The notes: generated from the sequence alone by a model not told the origin. A stretch of 32,899 nucleotides of DNA from Nocardia otitidiscaviarum NBRC 14405 (GCF_000308635.1 NZ_BAGD01000077.1:1-32899), one strand, 5' to 3'; positions 23,056-31,571 are shown, numbered from the stretch's first letter. Made by a program: numbers and translations.

Positions 23056-25926
23056 ATGACCTCGCCACGGATCGCCGCGCATCTGCACGGGTTCGGTGAC
23101 CGTATCGCGGCGGTCCAGCATGGTCACGAAGTCCGATATGCCCAATTAGCCGGATCAGTCACCGAATTCGCGGAACGCCTCGGTACCGGACGCCGGCTCG
23201 TCGCCCTGGCGGCACGCAACGACATCGGATCGCTGGTGGCCTATCTCGGCGCCCTCGAGGCCGGGTGCGCGGTGCTGCTCACCGAGACGGTGACCGCGGA
23301 ACTGATCGACAGCTACGACCCCGACGTGGTCATCACGGCCACCGCCGACGGCTCGACGCCCGAACCGGTCGTCCGGCGCGACGGTTCGGCGCACACCCTG
23401 CACCCCGAGTTGGCGCTGCTGCTGAGCACCTCCGGCTCGACCGGCTCACCGAAGCTGGTGCGGCTGTCCTACACCAATGTGCTGTCGAACGCGGCGGCCA
23501 TCGCCGAATACCTGGAGATCGAGCCGACCGACCGCGCCGCGACGACGCTGCCGCTGTTCTACTGCTACGGGCTGTCGGTGGCGCACAGCTATCTGCTGCG
23601 CGGCGCGAGCCTGCTGCTGACCAGCCGGTCGGTGGTGGAGCCCGAGTTCTGGGACGAGTTCGCCGCGCAGCGCGCCACCTCCTTCGCGGCCGTGCCGTAC
23701 ACCATCGACCTGCTCGACCGCATCGGATTCGAGCGCATGTCGCTGCCGCACCTGCGGTACGTCACGCAGGCGGGCGGACGGCTCGCACCCGAACGGGTCG
23801 CCGCCTACGCCCGGCTGGGCGCGCGCCGCGGCTTCCGCTTCTATGTCATGTACGGGCAGACCGAGGCCACCGCCCGCATGGCCTATCTGCCGCCCGATCT
23901 GGCGGCCACCCACCCCGACTGCATCGGCATCCCCGTCCCCGGCGGCTCCTTCACCCTGGAGCCGGTCGACGAGGGCGTCCACGAGCTGGTCTACCACGGC
24001 CCCAATGTGATGCTCGGCTACGCGGAGTCACCGGACGACCTCGCCCTCGGCCCCACCCACCCCGCCCTGCGCACCGGCGACCTGGCCTGCCGCACCGAAG
24101 ACGGCCTGTACCGAGTGATCGGCCGCCGCAGCCGCTTCGCCAAGATCTACGGCCTGCGCATCGACCTGCAACGCATCGAATCCGGGCTCGCCGCCGCCGG
24201 TTTCACCGCGTGTTGCACCGAGGACGGCGAAGCACTGGTGGTGGCGGTCGAGTCGGCGATGCCTGCGGACGCCGACAGCGAAGGCACGCAACCGACAGGA
24301 GCGGCACCCGCGACCGCGCGGCGGACGGAACCGGAAGTCACGACCGAACATCGCAACGGCGCGGGCATCGCGATGCGGCGGCCGACCGGCGCGGACGGCG
24401 CGGACGCGACGCCGGCGAGTGTGAATGTCATGGACGCGACGCCACCGAGCGTCGACATCGCGAACACGGCGCTCGCCGACCTGAAGGACGCGGACACGAC
24501 GACACCGAGCGTCGACCACGCGGCCGCGCCGCAGGGTGCGGCCGTCGTCCGGGAAGCGGCACGGCTGTCCGGGTTGCCGGTCGCCGCGGTGCGGATCTGC
24601 GTGGTGCCGTCGATTCCGCGGCTACCCAATGGAAAACCGGACTATTTGAGTATCCGGCGCCTGCCGGGCACGGACGGCGATGCGCTCCCGTCCGGCGGAC
24701 CTGGCGCAACCCGCGAGGATGTGCGCACCCTCTTCGCGCAAGCCCTCGGCCTCGATCGTGACCACATCGGCTCCCACGCCACCTTCGCCGATCTCGGGGG
24801 CGATTCACTGACTTTCGTCACCCTGGCGGTGCGGCTCGAACGGGCCTTGGGGCAGCTGCCAGCCGACTGGCCGTCGCGCACCATCGCCGAACTCGAGGCA
24901 CTCCCCCGGCGGCGGATGCGATTCGGGCGGTCGCTCGATACCAGCACCCTGTTGCGGGCGATCGGCATCGTGACGGTAATCGGCTCACATATCGGACTTT
25001 TCGTCCTGTGGGGCGGGGCGCATGTGCTGTTGGCGGCGGCGGGATTCAATTTCGCGCGCTTCGCCGTCACAGCGGCTCCGGCCGCGCCGCGGTTGCGCCG
25101 CACGCTGCGCAGCGCGGCCTTCATCGCCGTGCCGACGGCCGCGTGGGTGCTGCTGACGCTGCTGGTCAGCGATTATTACGGCTGGCAGAATGTGCTGCTG
25201 CTCAACAAGATTCTGGGTCCGCACGACAGCCCGACGGCCGGGCACCTGTGGTTCATCGAGGTGGTGCTCTATCTCATCGTGGCCGCGGCGCTGCTGCTGC
25301 GCCTGCCGCTGGCCGATCGCTGGGAACGGTTGTCGCCGTTCTGGTTCGCGATCGGGCTGCTGGCGATGGCGCTCATCTTCCGATACCGGACATTCGACCT
25401 GTACCGGCCGGAGGACGTGCCCTTCTCACCGCTGGTGGCCTGGTTCTTCGTCCTCGGTTGGGCAGCGGCCAAGGCCGAGACGGTGTGGCACCGGCTGTTG
25501 CTCAGCGTGATCGCGGTGGCGACGGCACCGGGTTATTTCGGCGAAACCGACCGAGAGCGCATGATTCTCGCCGGAATCCTGCTGCTCGTCTGGTTGCCGT
25601 CGGTGCGGGTACCCGCGGTGGTCGCGGGTGCGGCCGCGCTGCTCGCCGACGCATCGCTGTTCGCGTATCTGCTGCACTGGCAGGTGTATCCGCTGTTCGG
25701 GCAGTATCACCTGGCGGCATTGGCGGCCTCGCTGGCGGCCGGGTGGGCCGCCGCGCGGCTGCTGAGCTGGGCGCGTACCGGATGGGCGAGCGCCGGGATC
25801 GGTCGGAACGCGGCCGTGGGCCGCCGGTCAGCTGTCGATCGTCCAGACCTTGGCGGACGCCTCCTGGGCCAGCTTCGCGATCAGTATGTCGCGCGGAATC
25901 GTCTGACCGGCAAGGTGATCGAGTGA
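23056..25926 (+). CDS. Fused adenylation / carrier protein / membrane acyltransferase
   Basis: A 956-residue protein with three modules. The adenylation domain (about 1-550) has the A3 motif LLLSTSGSTGSPKLV near 120-135, YVMYGQTEAT, RTGDLA and the catalytic Lys in PRLPNGKPDY near 526. A carrier domain follows with DLGGDSLTF, the phosphopantetheine Ser near 584. The C-terminal part (about 632-930) is an Acyltransferase-3-type membrane domain of roughly ten helices, with an N-terminal IVTVIGSHIG His, HLWFIEVVLYL and YLLHWQVYPLF. An acid should be activated, tethered and passed to an acceptor by the membrane domain. Neither substrate can be read. A low-complexity insert (about 398-488) splits the C-terminal adenylation subdomain. 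The last 33 codons overlap the convergent resolvase-like gene. Confidence 0.88.
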   Translation: MTSPRIAAHLHGFGDRIAAVQHGHEVRYAQLAGSVTEFAERLGTGRRLVALAARNDIGSLVAYLGALEAGCAVLLTETVTAELIDSYDPDVVITATADGSTPEPVVRRDGSAHTLHPELALLLSTSGSTGSPKLVRLSYTNVLSNAAAIAEYLEIEPTDRAATTLPLFYCYGLSVAHSYLLRGASLLLTSRSVVEPEFWDEFAAQRATSFAAVPYTIDLLDRIGFERMSLPHLRYVTQAGGRLAPERVAAYARLGARRGFRFYVMYGQTEATARMAYLPPDLAATHPDCIGIPVPGGSFTLEPVDEGVHELVYHGPNVMLGYAESPDDLALGPTHPALRTGDLACRTEDGLYRVIGRRSRFAKIYGLRIDLQRIESGLAAAGFTACCTEDGEALVVAVESAMPADADSEGTQPTGAAPATARRTEPEVTTEHRNGAGIAMRRPTGADGADATPASVNVMDATPPSVDIANTALADLKDADTTTPSVDHAAAPQGAAVVREAARLSGLPVAAVRICVVPSIPRLPNGKPDYLSIRRLPGTDGDALPSGGPGATREDVRTLFAQALGLDRDHIGSHATFADLGGDSLTFVTLAVRLERALGQLPADWPSRTIAELEALPRRRMRFGRSLDTSTLLRAIGIVTVIGSHIGLFVLWGGAHVLLAAAGFNFARFAVTAAPAAPRLRRTLRSAAFIAVPTAAWVLLTLLVSDYYGWQNVLLLNKILGPHDSPTAGHLWFIEVVLYLIVAAALLLRLPLADRWERLSPFWFAIGLLAMALIFRYRTFDLYRPEDVPFSPLVAWFFVLGWAAAKAETVWHRLLLSVIAVATAPGYFGETDRERMILAGILLLVWLPSVRVPAVVAGAAALLADASLFAYLLHWQVYPLFGQYHLAALAASLAAGWAAARLLSWARTGWASAGIGRNAAVGRRSAVDRPDLGGRLLGQLRDQYVARNRLTGKVIE
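24403..24520. repeat. Imperfect repeats encoding an Asp/Thr/Pro/Ser-rich insert
   Basis: Three imperfect copies of a short unit encode D-A-(T/D)-x-P-x-S-V stretches. They lie inside the low-complexity insert of the adenylation domain, between its core and the A10 lysine. Confidence 0.6.
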
Positions 25927-26133
25927 CGGCACCACCACATGGTGCGCGTCGGCTCGCTTGAGTTCGGCGGTCAACTCCGCGAACGCGGTGCCGTCGCCGG
26001 GGGTCGATTCATGGAACGTGGCGGCGAAGCAGAAACCGGCCGAGCTGGCGAGGGTGCACATGGCGCTCTCCCACTCGTCACCGCGGCCGTCGGCCAGATC
26101 GTCACGCACGTACCCATAGATCAACGCTTCCAC
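25828..26133 (-). CDS. Degenerate resolvase-like protein, no catalytic serine
   Basis: A 101-residue protein resembling the N-terminal domain of serine recombinases: ALIYGYVRDD at the start, AGFCFAATFHE and VVVPSLDHLAGQ, corresponding to YxRVS, the mid-domain G...DE strand and LVVxKLDRLGR. The position of the catalytic Ser is Asp, and there is no DNA-binding domain. It is therefore not an active recombinase; a regulatory or structural role is more likely. The GTG at 26133 is chosen because GGAGG lies five bases upstream; the ATG at 26181 gives 16 extra residues. It is divergent from the XRE regulator, with a perfect inverted repeat in the gap. Its 3' end overlaps the upstream fused gene by 99 bases. 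Confidence 0.7.
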   Translation of the reverse strand: MEALIYGYVRDDLADGRGDEWESAMCTLASSAGFCFAATFHESTPGDGTAFAELTAELKRADAHHVVVPSLDHLAGQTIPRDILIAKLAQEASAKVWTIDS

Positions 26134-26215
26134 CCGAACCTCCGTTGGATTGGGGATCTCGCTGTTCTGTTGTGTGCCCACTAACGACTATGGCGTTCTC
26201 GAAGATGCAATTGCA

Positions 26216-26235
26216 GATGTCAACCCACTGACATC
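26216..26235. promoter_or_regulatory. Perfect inverted repeat, likely operator
   Basis: GATGTCA and TGACATC, perfect seven-base arms, flank a six-base spacer (ACCCAC). It sits between the divergent resolvase-like gene and the XRE gene, about 53 bases before the latter. Two turns of arms this size fit an HTH dimer, most simply the adjacent XRE protein regulating both genes. Confidence 0.6.
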
Positions 26236-26274
26236 CAGATGCCCTATCCGGGTCCACGCGGGGTTAACTGGTGA

Positions 26275-26280
26275 GATACT
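26275..26280 (+). promoter_or_regulatory. Candidate -10 box of the XRE gene (leaderless)
   Basis: GATACT lies seven bases before the GTG at 26288. It deviates from TANNNT at the first base, but spacing and lack of a ribosome site match the other genes here. Confidence 0.4.
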
Positions 26281-26287
26281 ACAGAGC

Positions 26288-27520
26288 GTGTCCGGTGGTG
26301 ACGATCGACCTGTCTGGGCTGTCCGAATGCGTGCCGAACGGGATGCTCGGGGGTGGTCACAGGCCGACGCCGTCCGCGCCATGCGCGGGAAATCGAGCCA
26401 CAACCTCCCCACCGACTCCACGTTGCTACGCAACTGGCGGCGGTGGGAATCGGGCGAATCCCGCCCGGACGACTTCTACGCGCCCATTATCGCGGCGGCC
26501 TTCGACACCGTCACCGCGGCCTTTTTCCCCAAGTCACGGCCGAATCGGGACGATGAGATGCTCTCGGCGACCGGCATGGACACGCTCGAGTTCATCGGGC
26601 GGCTGCGCATGTCCGACGTCTCGGCGGCGACGCTGGACGCCATCCACATCACGGCCGACCGGCTGTGCTCGGAGTATCCGTGCACCGATCCGCACGAGCT
26701 GCACGCGGAGGGGACGGCGTGGTTGCGGCGAATTACCTCGCTACTGGACGGTCGTCTTACTCTTGCCCAGCATCGCGAGGTGCTGGTGCTCGCCGGGTGG
26801 GTCGCCCTACTGGTCGGTTGCGTAGATTACGACCTGGGCTGGCGCACCGCCGCCGAGGCCACCCGCCGCGCCGCCCTGTCCCTGGGCCAGGAGGCCGAGC
26901 ATGCCGAAATCATCGGCTGGGGTGCGGAAATGGCGGCCTGGTTCGCCCTCACCCAGGGCAACTACCGCGGGGCCATCGACGCCGTCGACAGCGCCCTCCC
27001 CGGCGCGGGCGCGCTCGGAGTCGGCGTGCAGCTCTCGGCGCAGCGCGCCAAGGCGTGGGCGCGCATCGGCGATCGCCGCGAGGTGGAATCCGCGCTGACG
27101 CAAGGCCGCTCGATACTCGACAAACTTCATCATCCCACCAATCTGGACAATCATTTCGTGGTGGACCCGCAGAAGTTCGACTTCTACGCCATGGACTGCT
27201 GCCGGGTGGCCGGGGACGACCGCCTCGCCGAAAGCTATGCGTGGCAAGTCATCCGCAACTCCACCGCACCCGACGGCACCATCCGCAAACCCATGCGCGT
27301 CTCCGAGGCCCACCTCACCCTCGCGGTGGTGGCGGTGCGCGATCGCAATCTGGAGCTCGCCGTGGACGAGGGCCTACAGGCCCTCACCGGCAAGCGCCGC
27401 TCCCTGCCCTCCCTCACGTGGATCGCGAGCGAGGCGGCGCGCGAGATGATCGAACGCTTTCCCGGCGACCCCCGCACCCGCACCTACCTCGAGCAACTGC
27501 GCACCCTCGCCGCCAGCTGA
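26288..27520 (+). CDS. XRE-type HTH regulator with TPR-like C-terminal domain
   Basis: A 410-residue regulator. The N-terminal HTH (about 14-65) reads MRAERDARGWSQADAVRAMRG, then LLRNWRRWESGESRPDD, an XRE-like DNA-binding fold. The remaining about 330 residues are helical, with repeated Ala/Leu/Trp helices (AGWVALLVGCVDYDLGWRTAAEATRRAALSL; IIGWGAEMAAWFALTQGNYRGAIDAVDSAL) typical of TPR ligand- or peptide-binding domains in actinobacterial regulators. The start GTG at 26288 has a -10-like box seven bases upstream; ATG 26327 is an internal alternative. The divergent resolvase-like gene and the inverted repeat between them suggest autoregulation. The signal is unknown. Confidence 0.82.
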   Translation: MSGGDDRPVWAVRMRAERDARGWSQADAVRAMRGKSSHNLPTDSTLLRNWRRWESGESRPDDFYAPIIAAAFDTVTAAFFPKSRPNRDDEMLSATGMDTLEFIGRLRMSDVSAATLDAIHITADRLCSEYPCTDPHELHAEGTAWLRRITSLLDGRLTLAQHREVLVLAGWVALLVGCVDYDLGWRTAAEATRRAALSLGQEAEHAEIIGWGAEMAAWFALTQGNYRGAIDAVDSALPGAGALGVGVQLSAQRAKAWARIGDRREVESALTQGRSILDKLHHPTNLDNHFVVDPQKFDFYAMDCCRVAGDDRLAESYAWQVIRNSTAPDGTIRKPMRVSEAHLTLAVVAVRDRNLELAVDEGLQALTGKRRSLPSLTWIASEAAREMIERFPGDPRTRTYLEQLRTLAAS

Positions 27521-27535
27521 TTCCGCCGCCCGGAG

Positions 27536-27565
27536 GCCGATTCGCCCGCCGGTGCCGGAATCGGC
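27536..27565. terminator. Possible terminator after the XRE gene
   Basis: An eight-base-pair perfect stem (27536-27543 with 27558-27565) with a fourteen-base GC-rich loop, sixteen bases beyond the XRE stop codon. The long loop makes this tentative. Confidence 0.35.
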
Positions 27566-27600
27566 GGGAACATGATCGCGAACTCGGCAGTTCCCAGAAT

Positions 27601-28128
27601 GTGACCACGGAATCCCCGCCACCGCCCACCCCACCGGAATCGCGCCGGGTACGGCACGGAACCACCACCGTGACAAGGGATATCGGTGCGCCACGCGCCC
27701 GGGTGTTCGCGGTGTTCGCCGATTTCTCCCTGCGCCAGAAGTGGTTTCGCATTCCCAGCCGCCCCGAGCACCTGCACCACACTCTGGACTTCCGGGTCGG
27801 CGGCACCGAGGTGGCGGGCGGAATCTTCGCGCCGACGGGCACGGCCGAGCACATCGAGTACCGGTCCCGGTTCCTCGATATCGTGGACGACGAACGCATC
27901 GTGTTCGGTTACGAACTCCGGATCAACGACGTGCGCCGAACCATGGCGCAGGTGACCGTGGAGATCGAGGCCCTCGACGCCGACCACACTCGGCTGCGCT
28001 ATACCGAGCAGTTCGTGCTGGTGGGCTTCGACGGCGACGGCGATCAGGACTTCGCACATCAGCGCGGCATGCTGCCCCTCATGCTCAACGGCCTCGAGGG
28101 CGTGGCCACCGGACGCATTACCAGCTGA
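27601..28128 (+). CDS. SRPBCC / AHSA1-type domain protein
   Basis: A 175-residue protein made of one START-like (SRPBCC) domain: TTTVTRDIGAPRARVFAVFADFSLRQKWFRIP, HTLDFRVGGTEVAGG, YRSRFLDIVDDERIVFGYEL, and TMAQVTVEIEALDADHTRLRYTEQFV, then a long C-terminal helix. The fold forms a deep hydrophobic cavity for lipophilic ligands; members act as cyclases, ligand carriers or stress proteins, and no specific role can be read. GTG 27601 is the only reasonable start; a Pro-rich N-terminal stretch precedes the domain. It follows the XRE gene by 80 bases on the same strand and may be under its influence. Confidence 0.82.
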   Translation: MTTESPPPPTPPESRRVRHGTTTVTRDIGAPRARVFAVFADFSLRQKWFRIPSRPEHLHHTLDFRVGGTEVAGGIFAPTGTAEHIEYRSRFLDIVDDERIVFGYELRINDVRRTMAQVTVEIEALDADHTRLRYTEQFVLVGFDGDGDQDFAHQRGMLPLMLNGLEGVATGRITS

Positions 28129-28247
28129 TCCGGTCGCGGCCCGACACATTCGGACTTACCACGCAATACAGCACCGCCACGTCGGCATTCGGGCCGCTGT
28201 GGCGCGCCGAACAGCGGGCGCATTGGGGACTCGGGCGGGGGCGGTAT

Positions 28248-28253
28248 TAGTCT
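28248..28253 (+). promoter_or_regulatory. Candidate -10 box of the jet operon (leaderless)
   Basis: TAGTCT lies seven bases before the GTG at 28261, with no ribosome binding site. If correct, the whole Wadjet operon starts with a leaderless message. Confidence 0.5.
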
Positions 28254-28260
28254 CACCCCG

Positions 28261-30192
28261 GTGACCGAGACCGCTGCCGGATTGCTGCCCGACCCGTCCG
28301 GGGTCGGTGGAGGGGATCTGCCGCACGCCGATCGGCTCCGGCTGTTCTCCTTCGCCACCGCCGAGAAACGGGCCGATTACCTGTGGGTGTTGCGCGCCTT
28401 CGACACCGCGCGCGCCGCCTATGTGGTGCTGCTGCACGCCAGTGACGTGGTGGAGACGCTCGGACGTTGCCCGGGGGCTCCCGCGCTGACCGCGACCGAG
28501 GTGGGGCCGCTGCTCGAGCAGTTGCACCAGTGGGGTGTGCTGGAGCGCAGCTACGACGGCACCCGGGCGGCGACGCTGGCCGAGTATCGGAACCGGCATT
28601 TCGTCTACCAGTTCTCCCAGGCGGGCTATCAGGCGTACCGGGCGGTCTCCGATGTGCTGGACGCGCGACTGGACGAGGCCGCGCTCTCCCGTCTGGTGCT
28701 GCCGGAACTGCTGGCGGATCTGCACACCCTGGCCGAGGCCAATCGCACCGGGGACGCGCCCCGGGTGTACCGGGTGCTGAACCGGCTCGACCGGGCGCTG
28801 TCGGATCTGGCCGACCGGGCCGCGCACTTCTATCTCACCCTCGGCGATCTGGTGCGCACCACCGAGGTCACCCCCGAGGCCTTCCTCGTCCACAAGGACG
28901 CGCTGCTGGCGCATATGCGCGAATTCTCCATGGACCTCGCGCGTTTCGCGCCCCGCCTGGCCACCGCCATCCGCGAGGTCGAGGCGACCGGGGTGGACGC
29001 GCTGATCGAGCGTGCCGCCCGCTGCGACGAACGCGTCCTCCTCGATACCGCTGCACGGCAGGCGGATTGGCGGGCGCGCTGGCAGGGCCTGCACGCCTGG
29101 TTCCTGCCCTCGGACGCCGAGGGTGCGCTCACCGAATGCGAGCGCCTGCGCGAGGCCACCATGAGCGCCATCGCGGCGGTGCTGTCGCTGCTGCGCCGCG
29201 TCACCGAGACCCGCAAGGGCGGCGTCTCCCGAGAATCGGCGCTGCGCCACCTGGCGGGCTGGTTCACCGCGGCCCCCACCGCCGAGGCCGCACACGCCCT
29301 CTACGACGCGGTCTTCGGCCTCGGCCGCCCGCGCCACCTGTCCATGCGGCATCCCGACGCGGACATCATCCCCGCCATCCGCTCCTGGTGGGAGGCGCCA
29401 CCGCTGGAGATCGCCCGCACCCTCGCCGAGACGGGCCGCCCGCCCACACCCGGCGCGCCCGCCCGCATCCAACGCAACGACGCCGGTATCCGCCGCCTGC
29501 GCCAAGCGCAGCTCGACGCCCAGCGCGCCCGCGCCGAGGCCGCCCGCTCCCTCGCCGCCGCCGACCTCTACGACCGCGTGCTCGACGAGGGCGAAACCGA
29601 GGTCCTGCTGAAGCTGCTCGACGCCGCCTCCACCGCCTGGGTCCCGGTCAGCGGCCGCGTCGGCGGCACCACCGGCACCGACAACGGCGTCACTCTCACC
29701 GTGCGCGAACACCCCGGCTCCACCGCCGTCCGCACCTCCCGCGGCCTGCTCCACCTCAACGGCCGCACCCTCGAGATCCACGAGAACACCACCCGCCGCC
29801 AACGCGCCGCGACAGCGGGGAAGGCGAAAAAGCCCGCCGCACCGTCGGATTCGCCCGCTACGGCCACCGCCGCACATGGAACGGCCGCGCCCGAGGCGCG
29901 CAGCGGGCGAGCGCGCCGCACTCCGGACGGCGAGCCGACGCCCACCATCATCGCTACCGAGCCCCAGCACCCCGACCCGGCGACCGAAACCTTCGCGAGC
30001 GACGGCAGGGGGGACGCTCCTACGCCCGCTGGGGATTTCCCCGCGACCGCGACATCTCCCGCCGATACCGACCAGGCGGCCGAGCGGCTCACCCCCGACA
30101 GCGCATCACCCGCCACCACGGCCGACGACGGGCCGACGGCCGCCCGAGCCGACACGTCCGCGGATGTCCCGACCGCGGAGGTGCGCGGCTGA
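28261..30192 (+). CDS. jetA: Wadjet subunit JetA (DUF2397, TIGR02677)
   Basis: A 643-residue protein of the DUF2397 family, the kleisin-like subunit of one Wadjet class (type III in the common naming, from memory). The N-terminal part reads LRLFSFATAEKRADYLWVLRAF, then LLHASDVVETLG, LLEQLHQWGVLERSYDG and RNRHFVYQFSQAGYQAY, a winged-helix-type region followed by long helices. Wadjet complexes recognise and cut small circular DNA such as plasmids. The GTG at 28261 has a -10-like box seven bases upstream. The last about 120 residues are a low-complexity Ala/Thr/Pro/Asp tail that I do not associate with the family. The stop overlaps the jetB start by one base (TGATG), so the genes are translationally coupled. 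Confidence 0.88.
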   Translation: MTETAAGLLPDPSGVGGGDLPHADRLRLFSFATAEKRADYLWVLRAFDTARAAYVVLLHASDVVETLGRCPGAPALTATEVGPLLEQLHQWGVLERSYDGTRAATLAEYRNRHFVYQFSQAGYQAYRAVSDVLDARLDEAALSRLVLPELLADLHTLAEANRTGDAPRVYRVLNRLDRALSDLADRAAHFYLTLGDLVRTTEVTPEAFLVHKDALLAHMREFSMDLARFAPRLATAIREVEATGVDALIERAARCDERVLLDTAARQADWRARWQGLHAWFLPSDAEGALTECERLREATMSAIAAVLSLLRRVTETRKGGVSRESALRHLAGWFTAAPTAEAAHALYDAVFGLGRPRHLSMRHPDADIIPAIRSWWEAPPLEIARTLAETGRPPTPGAPARIQRNDAGIRRLRQAQLDAQRARAEAARSLAAADLYDRVLDEGETEVLLKLLDAASTAWVPVSGRVGGTTGTDNGVTLTVREHPGSTAVRTSRGLLHLNGRTLEIHENTTRRQRAATAGKAKKPAAPSDSPATATAAHGTAAPEARSGRARRTPDGEPTPTIIATEPQHPDPATETFASDGRGDAPTPAGDFPATATSPADTDQAAERLTPDSASPATTADDGPTAARADTSADVPTAEVRG

Positions 30193-31571
30193 TGCACGCT
30201 CGTACCATCGACTCGCTCGCGCTGGACAGCTATCAGCGTGCCGCCCGGGTGATCCTGGCCAACCACCTCGTCACCCGCACCTATCCGGATCGCATCGCGC
30301 TGGCACTCATCCGCCGCTGGGCCACCGAACTGCGGGAAGACCTCGCCGAACTCTTCGGCTACCGCCTGGAGGTCACCGAGACCACCGCGCGACTGTTCCC
30401 GATCGTGGACCGGCTCGACGGTGCGCGCCCGGCCCGCACGGTGGCCGACCGTGTCTTCGACCGTCGGCGCTACGCCTATCTGTCGCTGGCCCTGGCCGCG
30501 CTGGGCCGCGCCGGTGACCAGATCACCCTGTCCGAACTGGCCGACCAGGTGGCCGCCTACGCCGAACAGGTGGACGGTCTCGAACTCGCTCCGGACCGGG
30601 CCGCCGATCGGGACGCGTTCGTGGATGCCGTCGGCTGGCTGGCGGCGCGCGGCGCGGTGGCCCTGGCCGACGGTGACGCGGGTGGTTGGGCGGCGGATCC
30701 CGAAGCGGGAGAGGCACTCTACGACATCGACCGGGCGGTGGTCTTCGCCCTGTTCCGCCCGCCGCGCGCCCTCCAGCACCTGCACAGCGTCACCGGGCTG
30801 CTGGGCGACGAGGCTACCGCGGCCGACACCCGCTCTCCCGCGGCGGCGCTGGCGGCCCGCCGGGTCCGGCGCGCGCTGGTGGAGCTGCCGGTCGTCTACG
30901 CCGCGGACCTCCCGCCCGCCGAGCGCGGCCTGCTGGCCCAGGACAAGCTGGTCGCCGAGGTGGAACTGCTCACCGGATTGCCGGCCGAACGCCGCGCCGA
31001 GGGCGTGGCGCTCATCGACAGTTCGGGCCGCCTGTCCGATATCCGTTTCCCGAGCACCGGCACCCTGGCCCAGGTCGCCCTGCTGCTGGTGGGCGAGATC
31101 GCGGACCTGGTATTGGATATCGACAAGCCGGTCGAGCGCCGTCCCCGCCCGGAACGCCCGTTGACCGATCTCACCGAGCAACTCGATGCCGCCATTCCGA
31201 TGCGCACGGTCTTCGCGCCGCTGTCGGATCCGGTGGATCCGTTCGCCGCCGAGGACGCGACCGACGACGACCCCGAACCGGCCGAGATCCCGCCGTACCC
31301 GTTCATCGCGTCCTCCTGGATTCTCGACACGGTGCGTGCGCTCACCGACCGCTACGGCGCGACGTTCGCCGCCCAGTGGCAGGCCGACGCACCCGGTCTG
31401 ACCGGTGAGGTGGTGGCGCTGCTGGAGCGGCTGTGCCTGGTGGAGGTGCTCGACGGCGGTCTGCTCGTGCTACCCGCCCTGGCCCGCTACCGGGGGGCTG
31501 TGGTGACCGTCCGCACGCGCGCGGAAACCGAACTCTTCGTGGCACCCGGCGATATAGAAGGGACTGTCTGA
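30192..31571 (+). CDS. jetB: Wadjet subunit JetB (DUF2398, TIGR02678)
   Basis: A 459-residue protein of the DUF2398 family. Landmarks are YQRAARVILANHLVTRTYPDRIALALIRRWATELREDLAELFGYRLEVTETTARLF near the N-terminus, FDRRRYAYLSLALAALGRAGDQITLSELADQV, and the later YDIDRAVVFALF. It is probably the KITE-like winged-helix subunit that bridges the kleisin and the SMC ATPase. The ATG at 30192 overlaps the jetA stop. The open frame continues far upstream through jetA, but there it is a shadow frame. jetC begins three bases after its stop. Confidence 0.88.
   Translation: MHARTIDSLALDSYQRAARVILANHLVTRTYPDRIALALIRRWATELREDLAELFGYRLEVTETTARLFPIVDRLDGARPARTVADRVFDRRRYAYLSLALAALGRAGDQITLSELADQVAAYAEQVDGLELAPDRAADRDAFVDAVGWLAARGAVALADGDAGGWAADPEAGEALYDIDRAVVFALFRPPRALQHLHSVTGLLGDEATAADTRSPAAALAARRVRRALVELPVVYAADLPPAERGLLAQDKLVAEVELLTGLPAERRAEGVALIDSSGRLSDIRFPSTGTLAQVALLLVGEIADLVLDIDKPVERRPRPERPLTDLTEQLDAAIPMRTVFAPLSDPVDPFAAEDATDDDPEPAEIPPYPFIASSWILDTVRALTDRYGATFAAQWQADAPGLTGEVVALLERLCLVEVLDGGLLVLPALARYRGAVVTVRTRAETELFVAPGDIEGTV

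Noticed and set aside
25828..26133. Active site-specific recombinase or mobile element
   Set aside because: The catalytic Ser is replaced and the DNA-binding domain is missing. No terminal repeats or target duplication were seen nearby.
28467..30191. Upstream part of the jetB frame, open through jetA
   Set aside because: Arg/Gly/Pro-rich shadow of jetA. The jetB family start is at 30192, directly overlapping the jetA stop.
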